From positions 1 to 38,208 of the forward strand of contig JACRIV010000062.1 of the NCBI GenBank assembly GCA_016220005.1: a DNA stretch of 38,208 nucleotides. The letters run 5' to 3'. A program made the translations under genes and the position numbers. The stretch comes from Deltaproteobacteria bacterium (lineage in GTDB: Bacteria > Desulfobacterota > Deferrimicrobia > Deferrimicrobiales > Deferrimicrobiaceae). Below the pieces are notes generated by a model, which was not told the origin of the DNA, did not search any database, and was given only the letters and a program-made list of their open reading frames with translations. Shown piece after piece: positions 1-6,628 of this stretch; the first letter of the stretch is position 1; every line of letters begins with the position of its first letter.

Positions 1-368
1 GGACTCCCCGGCGCCGCCGGGGCGAGGTTGGGATAGAGGTACGAGGTCGGCGTGCCATAGGCCGACGTCATGCTGTTGAGCGTGGACTTCGCGGTAAAAT
101 AATACGTCGTCCCGCGCGTCATCGTCACGGACGCCCCGGTCAGGCTCGTCCCGCCGGCAACGGAGGTTCCGACCAGTGTCCATGGTCCCGATATCGTTCC
201 ACCCACGTAAACCGACGTCACGATGTTCGCCTGGTCCACCGTGGCGATCGGCGATCCGTCGTTGTACGTGGTCGGGTTCGTCCAGCTGATATCCACCGTT
301 GCTGCGCCGGCGATTCCTGCAGCCAGCAGGATGCCGATCATGAACATGCTCGCTGCAATCTTCCTCAT
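1..368 (-). CDS. Exported fibronectin type III-like protein, C-terminus beyond window edge (partial)
   Basis: The visible 122 residues begin with a basic and hydrophobic signal peptide (MRKIAASMFMIGILLAAG, likely cleaved after AGA near residue 22). A beta-rich stretch follows, with WTNPTTYNDGSPI, SGPWTLVG and GTTYYFTAKST, which fits one fibronectin type III-like fold. The reading frame is still open at base 1, so the length is unknown. The ATG at 368 is supported by a strong AAGGAGG at 377-383, 8 nt upstream. The gene lies 61 bp downstream of another exported Fn3-type gene on the same strand, so the two are probably co-transcribed. A cell-surface or periplasmic binding role is plausible, but no specific function can be assigned. 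The fold call is by eye. Confidence 0.7.
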   Translation of the reverse strand, partial: MRKIAASMFMIGILLAAGIAGAATVDISWTNPTTYNDGSPIATVDQANIVTSVYVGGTISGPWTLVGTSVAGGTSLTGASVTMTRGTTYYFTAKSTLNSMTSAYGTPTSYLYPNLAPAAPGS

Positions 369-429
369 CTTTGGTACCTCCTTATGATGTTGGTGCGTTT
401 CCGCCGATCCCCTGTAGCCGGGGTATCGA

Positions 430-891
430 TTACACGTCAGTCAGATCCCAGACGACGGGAGTGGAGAACCCCGATTTTACCTGGTCCACCCCCACGGCCC
501 GGATGCTCAGGTAATAGACCTGCCCCGGCTGGGTGAAGGGACGGAGATTGTCCAGCAGGAACTCGTCGGTCAGCTCGGGAATATAGGTGCGCCCGTCCGG
601 CGAAAGGACGTTAGTGACCGCAGCCATTTGAGCCAAGGGCGCATCGTTATCGGTAAAGTTCCGATCGCCCCTTACGTAGAATTCGTAATAATCCAGGTCC
701 TGGAACGGATCGAGCACCGTATTGTCCACGTATGTCCGGGGAGGCTCCCACGCAATCAAGGACACAGGCCCCGCGGGCGGAGAGGACTGGGGGCTTCCGC
801 CTCCCCCTTCCCCTCCGCCGCCGCATCCGACGGCAAGGAATCCGAGTGCAAGAGACATGGCGACAAAGACGCGGAATCGATCGACTCTCAT
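430..891 (-). CDS. Fibronectin type III-like lipoprotein, 153 aa
   Basis: A short lipoprotein. Basic residues MRVDRFR are followed by a hydrophobic segment and a lipobox-like LAVGC at about residues 18-22, then a glycine/serine/proline-rich linker. The rest resembles a single Fn3 domain: SLIAWEPPRTYVDN, YYEFYVRGD, YYLSIRAVG and SGFSTPVVW. The acyl-Cys would anchor it to a membrane, and the Fn3 domain probably mediates protein or carbohydrate binding. I chose the ATG at 891; an in-frame TTG three codons upstream also exists, but GGGAG at 901-905 fits the ATG. The next gene downstream encodes another Fn3-like exported protein. A GC-rich hairpin sits immediately upstream of the ribosome-binding site. 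Exact function unknown. Confidence 0.75.
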   Translation of the reverse strand: MRVDRFRVFVAMSLALGFLAVGCGGGGEGGGGSPQSSPPAGPVSLIAWEPPRTYVDNTVLDPFQDLDYYEFYVRGDRNFTDNDAPLAQMAAVTNVLSPDGRTYIPELTDEFLLDNLRPFTQPGQVYYLSIRAVGVDQVKSGFSTPVVWDLTDV

Positions 892-905
892 TTCCCACAA
901 CTCCC

Positions 906-933
906 GGCAGGGTCCTTCCGGTCGGACCCGGCC
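906..933 (-). promoter_or_regulatory. Leader hairpin next to the RBS of the Fn3 lipoprotein gene
   Basis: GGGTCC (910-915) and GGACCC (924-929) form a 6-bp stem with an 8-nt loop. After one mismatch, GGC/GCC extends the stem to about nine pairs. It lies directly upstream of the putative Shine-Dalgarno for the start at 891 and could affect translation initiation. There is no T-tract, so it is not an obvious intrinsic terminator. The rest of the 305-bp gap 892-1196 holds the tetR promoter and repeats annotated separately; I see no further gene in it. Confidence 0.35.
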
Positions 934-1157
934 CGTATTCTGCGGAGGGAGATTTCACGGCGCGTGCCATCTGCATTCCGCGAATCTCAGGTGGAGTGAT
1001 TTCTCTTCCAATTACCCGATTGACAAGTGTATTTTTCCGATCCTTCATCGATTCCAATCGGCATTTCCGGGAATCTTGCGGTCGGCGATATTTCAAATTC
1101 GAATCAGGTATTTCAAAACGGGGCAAAAGGAACTTCGAAAGACCGTCGCCTATCCGC

Positions 1158-1186
1158 TTGACATTAAAACGTGTGTTTAATACGAT
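1158..1186 (+). promoter_or_regulatory. Sigma-70-type promoter of the tetR-macAB operon
   Basis: A perfect -35 TTGACA (1158-1163), a 17-bp spacer and a -10 TACGAT (1181-1186). Transcription would start near 1193, only about 4 nt before the ATG at 1197, so the message looks leaderless or nearly so. No Shine-Dalgarno is visible. Inferred from sequence only. Confidence 0.7.
1163..1181. promoter_or_regulatory. Candidate TetR operator between -35 and -10
   Basis: An inverted repeat with 6-bp arms ATTAAA (1163-1168) and TTTAAT (1176-1181), separated by 7 bp. It fills the promoter spacer, where a bound TetR dimer would exclude RNA polymerase, so it is a good autoregulatory operator candidate. The arms are short and AT-rich, so chance is possible. 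Confidence 0.4.
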
Positions 1187-1196
1187 AGTTTGAAAT

Positions 1197-1847
1197 ATGG
1201 ACATGGATAAGCCGTTAAGCGAGCTGACCCGCAATCGCCTCCTGCACGCGGGAGGAGAAGTGTTCGCCGAGCGCGGCTTCCGCACGGCCACGGTGCGGGA
1301 GATCTGCCGCAGGGCCAAGGTGAACATCGCCTCGGTGAACTATCATTTCAGCAGCAAGGAGGAGCTTTATGCCTCCGTGCTCGAGTACGCCTACCAACAG
1401 GCCAGCAGCGCGTTCCCGAACGACCCGGGAGCGACAGGGGAAGACACGCCCGAGCGGAGGCTGCACAACTTCATCAGGAACTTCCTTTCGCGCCTTCTAT
1501 ATGAAGGCCGGCCTGCATGGTACGGCATGCTGATGGCCCGGGAAATCGTCGAGCCTACCGGAGCCCTGGACCGGATCATCGAGAGGGCGATCCGGCCGCT
1601 GCACGAATCCCTCGCCGGAATCGTGAGGGACATCGTCGGCGAGCAGACAAGCGGTGCGAAAATCACGCGGTGCGTTTTGAGCATCCTCGGACAATGCCTT
1701 TTCTATCGTCACGCAAGGCCGGTCATCGCCAGGCTCCATCCCTCCATTCATTACGAGGATAAGGACATAGAACGAACAGCGGCCCACATCGCCGAATTTA
1801 CCCTCGCCGCGCTGAGACATCTGTCGAAACAAGGCAGAAAGAGGTGA
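1197..1847 (+). CDS. TetR/AcrR-family repressor, CecR (DUF1956)-like, 216 aa
   Basis: A one-component repressor. The N-terminal TetR helix-turn-helix is clear at about residues 8-60 (LLHAGGEVFAERGFRTATV, REICRRAKVNIASVNYHF, SSKEELY). The C-terminal half (WYGMLMAREIVEPTGALDRI, RPLHESLAGIV) resembles the CecR/YbiH ligand-binding domain. E. coli cecR also lies next to an HlyD-type adaptor and ABC exporter, matching the genes downstream here, so it most likely represses this operon and responds to an exported substrate. ATG at 1197 or the second ATG at 1203 could be the start; neither has an SD and both are just downstream of the predicted transcription start. Its stop overlaps the start region of the adaptor gene. 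The ligand is unknown. Confidence 0.9.
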   Translation: MDMDKPLSELTRNRLLHAGGEVFAERGFRTATVREICRRAKVNIASVNYHFSSKEELYASVLEYAYQQASSAFPNDPGATGEDTPERRLHNFIRNFLSRLLYEGRPAWYGMLMAREIVEPTGALDRIIERAIRPLHESLAGIVRDIVGEQTSGAKITRCVLSILGQCLFYRHARPVIARLHPSIHYEDKDIERTAAHIAEFTLAALRHLSKQGRKR

Positions 1848-1849
1848 CC

Positions 1850-3061
1850 GTGAACAGACGGCTCATTGCCATCGCCATCCCGGCTGCCGCCCTTCTCGCG
1901 GCCGGCGGGACCTATCTCTACAAGTCGAAGAATTCGAAGGCCTCTCCTTTCCGGACCGCCCCGGTGGAGCGCGGGGACATCACCCAGGCCGTCTCCGCCA
2001 CCGGGAGCCTCAACGCAGTGACGACCGTCCAGGTGGGAAGCCAGGTATCGGGCACGATCCGGAAGATCTTCGTCGACTTCAACTCCCTCGTGAAGAAAGG
2101 ACAGCCGATCGCACAGATCGACACGAGCCTTTTCGAAGCCTCCGTCGTCCAGGCGCGCGGAGGACTCGAAACCGCGAAAGCGAACCTGGAGAAGGCGAAG
2201 GTGACCGCGGCCAACTCAGAGCGGACGCTGCGGCGGAACAAGGAACTCCTCAAGGACGGGTTCGTCGCCCAGGCGGACGTGGACAACGCCCAGGCGGACT
2301 ACGACTCCGCGGCGTCCCAGGTGCTGGCGGCCAAGGCCCAGGTGGAGCAGGCCAAGGGAACGCTTTCCGTCGCGGAGACGAACCTCGGCTACACGACGAT
2401 CCACTCCCCGGTCAATGGAACCGTGGTCTCCCGAAACGTGGACGTGGGGCAGACGGTTGCGGCCAGCTTCCAGACCCCCACCCTGTTCACCATCGCGCAG
2501 GACCTCACCAGGATGCAGATCGACACGAACGTCGACGAGGCCGACATCGGCCGTACCAAGGTGGGCCAAGAGGCAATGTTCACCGTGGACGCCTATCCGG
2601 AAAAGACGTTCGGCGGGAAGGTCATCCAGATAAGGAACTCTCCGATCGTGAGCCAGAACGTCGTAACCTACGACGTCGTCGTCAAGGTGAACAACAAGGA
2701 CCTCGTCCTCAAGCCGGGGATGACCGCCAACGTGTCGATACTGACCCAGACCGTCAGGGACGTGCTCAAGGTCCCCAACGCGGCGCTGCGATACCGTCCC
2801 TCGGACGAAAGGAAAGGGGAAGGAAAAGCGGAGGGAAGACCTGAAGGGAAAAAGGTCCCGTCCGGGGCGCGCGTCTACTTCCTGGGAAAGGAAGGGAGGA
2901 CCCAGGCGGTGCCCGTCAAGCTCGGGATCAGCGACGGCACGTTCACCCACCTCCTCGAAGGGAACCTCAAGGAGGGGGACCGCCTCGTCACCGAGGAGGT
3001 CCGCGCAAACAGGAAACCGGGCGCGGGCGGCGGACCTCCGGGATTGGGAGGGTTCCGTTAA
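1850..3061 (+). CDS. macA: MacA/HlyD-family periplasmic adaptor of an ABC exporter, about 403 aa
   Basis: The membrane-fusion subunit that couples an inner-membrane MacB-type ABC transporter to an outer-membrane TolC-like channel. After a short basic N-terminus, one hydrophobic anchor (LIAIAIPAAALLAAGGTYLY) precedes the barrel-sandwich half-motif (VQVGSQVSGTIRKIFVD, VKKGQPIAQID). An alpha-hairpin rich in A/K/E/Q follows at about residues 95-185, then the second half-motif (IHSPVNGTVVSRNVDVGQTV) and the beta-barrel and membrane-proximal domains. A charged E/G/K/R insertion lies near residues 320-335. GTG at 1844 (GTGA overlap with the tetR stop) and GTG at 1850 are both possible; AGAGG at 1840-1844 favours 1850. 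No outer-membrane factor gene is in the window. The substrate is unknown. Confidence 0.88.
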   Translation: MNRRLIAIAIPAAALLAAGGTYLYKSKNSKASPFRTAPVERGDITQAVSATGSLNAVTTVQVGSQVSGTIRKIFVDFNSLVKKGQPIAQIDTSLFEASVVQARGGLETAKANLEKAKVTAANSERTLRRNKELLKDGFVAQADVDNAQADYDSAASQVLAAKAQVEQAKGTLSVAETNLGYTTIHSPVNGTVVSRNVDVGQTVAASFQTPTLFTIAQDLTRMQIDTNVDEADIGRTKVGQEAMFTVDAYPEKTFGGKVIQIRNSPIVSQNVVTYDVVVKVNNKDLVLKPGMTANVSILTQTVRDVLKVPNAALRYRPSDERKGEGKAEGRPEGKKVPSGARVYFLGKEGRTQAVPVKLGISDGTFTHLLEGNLKEGDRLVTEEVRANRKPGAGGGPPGLGGFR

Positions 3062-3063
3062 TC

Positions 3064-3807
3064 ATGACGGCGCCGGTGATCGAACTTTCCCAGGTGGGCA
3101 AGGTCTACCGGCTGGGCGAGTTAACCGTCGAGGCACTGAAGGACGTCTCCCTGACCATCGGTTCCGGGGAGTTCCTCGCCGTGATGGGCGCGTCCGGCTC
3201 GGGGAAGTCCACCCTCATGAACATCTTGGGCTGCCTCGACCGCCCGACGACCGGCTCGTACCGCCTGGACGGGAAGGACGTCAAGGATCTGGACAGGAAC
3301 GCGCTGGCGGAGATCCGGAAAAAGAAGATCGGCTTCGTCTTCCAGGTGTTTAACCTTCTCCCGCGGATGACCGCCCTCGAAAACGTGGGGCTCCCGATGG
3401 TCTACGAAGGGATCGGCTCCGCCCGCCGGAGGGATCGGGCCCGGGAGGCCCTGCGCGCCGTCGGGATCCTTGATCGGGAACACCACCTCCCCACCCAGAT
3501 GTCCGGGGGGCAGCAGCAGCGCGTCGCGATCGCCCGGGCGATCGTCAACTCCCCCTCCCTTCTGCTCGCGGACGAGCCCACGGGAAACCTTGACACCGCC
3601 TCCAGCAACGAAATCATGGAGATCTTCAGGAAGCTGAACGAGGAACGGGCGATCACCCTCATCCTGGTGACGCACGAGCCGGACATCGCGCGGTTCTCGA
3701 AACGGACCGTCCGGTTCCGGGACGGCCGCGTCGTCGCCGATAGGTCCCGAAGCCGGGAAGGCGGGTCGCGGAACGAGCCGGCGGCCGGCGGAGGGGATGA
3801 AGCGTGA
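3064..3807 (+). CDS. MacB-type ABC transporter ATPase (LolD/MacB subfamily), 247 aa
   Basis: The ATPase subunit powering the exporter encoded by its neighbours. Visible motifs are Walker A GASGSGKST (residues 42-50), Q-loop Q94, signature SGGQQQR (about 147-153), Walker B LLLADE with catalytic E171, and the H-loop at H204 (VTHE). Sequence features such as TLMNILGCLDRPTTG are typical of the MacB/LolD/FtsE group. In E. coli MacB the ATPase and permease are fused; here they are separate genes. The ATG at 3064 follows the adaptor stop by 2 bp, and the 3' end overlaps the permease start by 4 bp (GTGA), indicating translational coupling. It has a charged, glycine-rich C-terminal tail. Confidence 0.95.
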   Translation: MTAPVIELSQVGKVYRLGELTVEALKDVSLTIGSGEFLAVMGASGSGKSTLMNILGCLDRPTTGSYRLDGKDVKDLDRNALAEIRKKKIGFVFQVFNLLPRMTALENVGLPMVYEGIGSARRRDRAREALRAVGILDREHHLPTQMSGGQQQRVAIARAIVNSPSLLLADEPTGNLDTASSNEIMEIFRKLNEERAITLILVTHEPDIARFSKRTVRFRDGRVVADRSRSREGGSRNEPAAGGGDEA

Positions 3808-5030
3808 ATCTCTACTCCGCGACCAAGGTCGCGTACCGGTCCCTTCGGGCCAACAAGATGAGATCGGCCCTCACGATGCTCGGGATGATCATCGGCGTGG
3901 CCGCCGTGATCGCCATGGTAGCGGTGGGGGCAGGAGCCAACGAGCGCCTCTCCGCGCAGATCGCGTCGATCGGGTCGAACCTCATCCTGATCCTGCCGGG
4001 GAGCACCACGTCGGGCGGCCTGCGGTCGGGATTCGGCGGGGTACCCACGCTCACGATGGGGGACGCCAAGGCGATCGGCAGGGAGCTCTCCGCGGTTCGC
4101 TACGCTTCCCCCTCGATCCGGTCCACCGCCCAGGTCGTGTACGGGAACCAGAACTGGAGCACGATCATCCAGGGGGTGACGCCGGAATTCTTCGATATCC
4201 GCGACTGGCCGGTCACCACGGGCCGCATCTTCAGCAACGACGATGTGGACGCCTCGACGAAGGTCGCGCTCGTCGGGCGGACCGCCTCCGAGAACCTCTT
4301 CGGCGGGGAGAATCCGGTCGGGAAGGTCATACGGATCAGGAAGGTCCCCTTCACCGTCATCGGCATCCTGGAGTCGAAGGGACAGTCTCCCCAGGGGCAG
4401 GACCAGGACGACATCCTCTACGTCCCCGTCACCACCGCACAGAAGAAGCTGGTCGGCACGACTCACATCGGCACTGTGGGCGTGATCCTCGCCCAGGCCG
4501 TCGACGGGGACAGCGTCGGCATGGCGCAGACCCAGATCACCGACCTTCTCCGCCAGCGCCACCGGATCAGCCGCGCCCAGGATGACGACTTTTCCGTGCG
4601 CAATCTGTCGGAGATGCTCGCCGCCGCGGAGGCATCTACCCGTATCATGAGCCTCCTCCTGGGCGCGATCGCCTCGGTTTCACTCCTTGTGGGAGGGATC
4701 GGCATCATGAACATCATGCTGGTCTCGGTCACGGAGCGGACCCGGGAAATCGGGATCCGCATGGCGGTGGGCGCCCGCGAGAAGGACATCCTGCTTCAGT
4801 TCCTGATCGAGGCGGTGGTGCTGGCCCTGACGGGCGGCGCGGCGGGCATCCTGGTGGGGATCGGCGGCTCGACGCTGATCTCGAAGTTCGCCGGATGGTC
4901 GACGATCGTCCTTCCTGGCGCCGTCCTGCTTGCTTTCGGCTTCTCGGCGGCGGTCGGAATCTTCTTCGGCTTCTATCCCGCCCGCAAGGCATCGCGCCTG
5001 GACCCGATCGAGGCGCTGCGGTACGAATAA
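3804..5030 (+). CDS. macB: MacB/FtsX-family ABC transporter permease, 408 aa
   Basis: The membrane subunit of the MacA-MacB-type mechanotransmission exporter. The first membrane helix lies at about residues 20-42 (ALTMLGMIIGVAAVIAMVAV). A large periplasmic MacB_PCD domain follows to about residue 270, then three C-terminal FtsX-type helices with the conserved GGIGIMNIMLVSVTERTREI signature and the terminal RKASRLDPIEALRYE. The start is the GTG at 3804, overlapping the ATPase stop. Family members export macrolides, peptides, lipids or siderophores, and the substrate cannot be told from sequence. The gene converges on the multihaem cytochrome gene with 19 bp between stops and no clear intrinsic terminator. 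Confidence 0.95.
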   Translation: MNLYSATKVAYRSLRANKMRSALTMLGMIIGVAAVIAMVAVGAGANERLSAQIASIGSNLILILPGSTTSGGLRSGFGGVPTLTMGDAKAIGRELSAVRYASPSIRSTAQVVYGNQNWSTIIQGVTPEFFDIRDWPVTTGRIFSNDDVDASTKVALVGRTASENLFGGENPVGKVIRIRKVPFTVIGILESKGQSPQGQDQDDILYVPVTTAQKKLVGTTHIGTVGVILAQAVDGDSVGMAQTQITDLLRQRHRISRAQDDDFSVRNLSEMLAAAEASTRIMSLLLGAIASVSLLVGGIGIMNIMLVSVTERTREIGIRMAVGAREKDILLQFLIEAVVLALTGGAAGILVGIGGSTLISKFAGWSTIVLPGAVLLAFGFSAAVGIFFGFYPARKASRLDPIEALRYE

Positions 5031-5049
5031 CGACCGGCCCGGCGGCACG

Positions 5050-6549
5050 TCACCGCTTGTGACACCGGGAGCAGATCCCCCCCGCCGACTCGTCCACAAC
5101 GAACCGGCGCATCCTGCCGCCTTCGGCCCCGGACCGGGCTTCGATGTGCGGGTTGTGGCAGGTCGTGCAGGTCAGTTTGCCCTTGGCGTCCAGCCGGAAA
5201 GGCTCCGGGATCGACATTTTCGGCTGCACCATGTGATTCACGCCTATCGGGTGCGCCTCCTGCGCGTGGCAGCGCAGGCAGATCATCCTGGTGTTGGAGA
5301 TGAAGGACACCCGCGCCGCCTCTTCGTTGGTAGGGTCGGTCATCGTGTCATGGCAGAACTTGCAGGAGTCCCGCTCGGACATCGCGGAGTGAGGGTTCCG
5401 CCCGATCAGGTCGGACTTGTCGTGGCACCGGAAGCAGATGGCATTGGTCGGGTCCCCCGGCTTCCGCTCCCGCATTGCGACGCCGCTCCCCACCTCGGGC
5501 ATCGGGTTGTGGCAGGTGAGGCAGGTGATCTTTCCGTCCGGGGACAGGGGCAGGCCCGGGCCGGGATGCATGCCGGGGCCGAGCTTGACGAGGATGGGAT
5601 GGCAGGCATCCATCGAGCCGTGGCACGACAGGCAGATCAGGAGGTCGTCCCCCCCGTAGCGTCGGTTATTCCTCATCTCCTCGCGCTTCGTCGAGACATC
5701 GGCGTGGCACCCCCTGCAGCTCGCGGAATCGCTTGCGCCATGGGGGTTCGTGTACCTTCCCTTCTCCAGGAACTCGACATAATTTTTCCGGAGGAAGTGC
5801 AACGTCGCTTCCGTCCCGTGAGGATCGTGACAGGTCCCGCAGGTGACCTCGCCCTTCTTCGTCCGCGGCAGCCTCTCCGGCAGGACGGCCAAGGGGTTCA
5901 CGTTTTGGGGATGGACCTTCTCCTTCACATTGTGGCAGAAGCTGCAGATCTGGACGATCCTCTCCCGGAGCAGGACGGTGGCGGCCGTGTCGCCGGCCTT
6001 GGGCGCGGAGGCATGGCATGTGTAGCATTTCTCGCTCTGCGCCCCGGCCCGGTGAGGGTTCAGGGCGGAGAAGGTCCCGGCGTGACAGTCGAGGCACATG
6101 TCCGTCCGAACGGCATACCTCCCCGTGTCGTATCCCCGCAGGAGGGCGATCTTCGACGATTTGAGATGCACGTCGTGGCAAGTGGAGCAGATCACCTCGG
6201 CTGCCGTGCTCACCGGCAGCCCCTCCGGCAGGTTGCGGTCGGTTTTTCTCTTCACCGGGTGATGGTTCACCTCCGAGGCGCGGTGGCATTCCCGGCAAAG
6301 CTCGACCGGGTCCTTCGCCAGCCCCGACAGCACCTCTTTCCAGGCGGTCTTCCCTCGTTCAGGGACCCTCGCATGGCAATGGGAGCAGTTCATCCCCGCG
6401 TGGGGATTCTCCCTTTCTCCCGTCGGAAAGGCCGGATTTTCGCCGGCCGGCAACGCGACGGGACCCCTGAACAGGACGAGCGAAAGGATTGCGGTCGTAT
6501 AAAGCGGAGCGTAGAAGGCGTGCCGGACGGCATTTCTTATTGCGCCCAT
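5050..6549 (-). CDS. Exported 15-haem c-type cytochrome, about 499 aa
   Basis: A multihaem cytochrome c with 15 CXXCH motifs, in order CSHCH, CRECH, CSTCH, CLDCH, CYTCH, CSFCH, CGTCH, CRGCH, CLSCH, CLTCH, CFRCH, CKFCH, CLRCH, CTTCH and CSRCH. That is about one haem per 33 residues. Five NPH motifs (NPHAGM, NPHRAG, NPHGAS, NPHSAM, NPHIEA) precede or follow haem sites and probably supply distal ligands, as in doubled-CXXCH cytochromes. An N-terminal hydrophobic segment (PLYTTAILSLVLFRGPVAL) indicates Sec export. ATG at 6549 (MGAIRN) is my choice; ATGs at 6567/6570 are alternatives, and longer upstream extensions would overlap the divergent TPR gene. None has a clear SD. It is probably periplasmic or extracellular electron transfer; the partner is unknown. 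No porin or other cytochrome gene is in the window. Confidence 0.93.
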   Translation of the reverse strand: MGAIRNAVRHAFYAPLYTTAILSLVLFRGPVALPAGENPAFPTGERENPHAGMNCSHCHARVPERGKTAWKEVLSGLAKDPVELCRECHRASEVNHHPVKRKTDRNLPEGLPVSTAAEVICSTCHDVHLKSSKIALLRGYDTGRYAVRTDMCLDCHAGTFSALNPHRAGAQSEKCYTCHASAPKAGDTAATVLLRERIVQICSFCHNVKEKVHPQNVNPLAVLPERLPRTKKGEVTCGTCHDPHGTEATLHFLRKNYVEFLEKGRYTNPHGASDSASCRGCHADVSTKREEMRNNRRYGGDDLLICLSCHGSMDACHPILVKLGPGMHPGPGLPLSPDGKITCLTCHNPMPEVGSGVAMRERKPGDPTNAICFRCHDKSDLIGRNPHSAMSERDSCKFCHDTMTDPTNEEAARVSFISNTRMICLRCHAQEAHPIGVNHMVQPKMSIPEPFRLDAKGKLTCTTCHNPHIEARSGAEGGRMRRFVVDESAGGICSRCHKR

Positions 6550-6628
6550 ACGGGGAAATACTATCATCATTCGAAGGAGTGGGACGACAGGTTCTCTCCG
6601 GCCGCAGAGACGCCTGAAGGAGGGCCGA

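Larger units (their letters stand above)
1089..1197. repeat. Three copies of TATTTCAAA around the tetR promoter
   Basis: The 9-mer TATTTCAAA occurs at 1089-1097 and 1109-1117 as direct repeats with a 20-bp period. Its exact reverse complement TTTGAAATA lies at 1189-1197, covering the predicted transcription start and the first base of the start codon. The phasing (two helical turns) and the downstream inverted copy suggest binding sites for a regulator, either the TetR itself or another factor. The repeats are directly visible; the binding role is inferred. Confidence 0.45.

Noticed and set aside
369-429. GGCTACAGGG/GCGGAAACGC-like stretch resembling part of a GEMM (c-di-GMP) riboswitch upstream of the Fn3 gene
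   Set aside because: The gap is only 61 bp and lacks the two full GEMM helices and tetraloop receptor; only a 4-bp CCCC/GGGG stem is visible.
1018-1048. Second promoter-like TTGACA at 1020-1025
   Set aside because: The hexamer at the right spacing (CTTCAT) is a poor -10, and the promoter at 1158-1186 is far better.
722-1193. Several overlapping open frames on both strands in the gap before tetR
   Set aside because: Their translations are Arg/Pro-rich without family features, and the tetR promoter and repeats lie within them.
5031-5049. Possible terminator between macB and the cytochrome gene
   Set aside because: The 19-bp gap is GC-rich but shows no clear stem with a T-tract.
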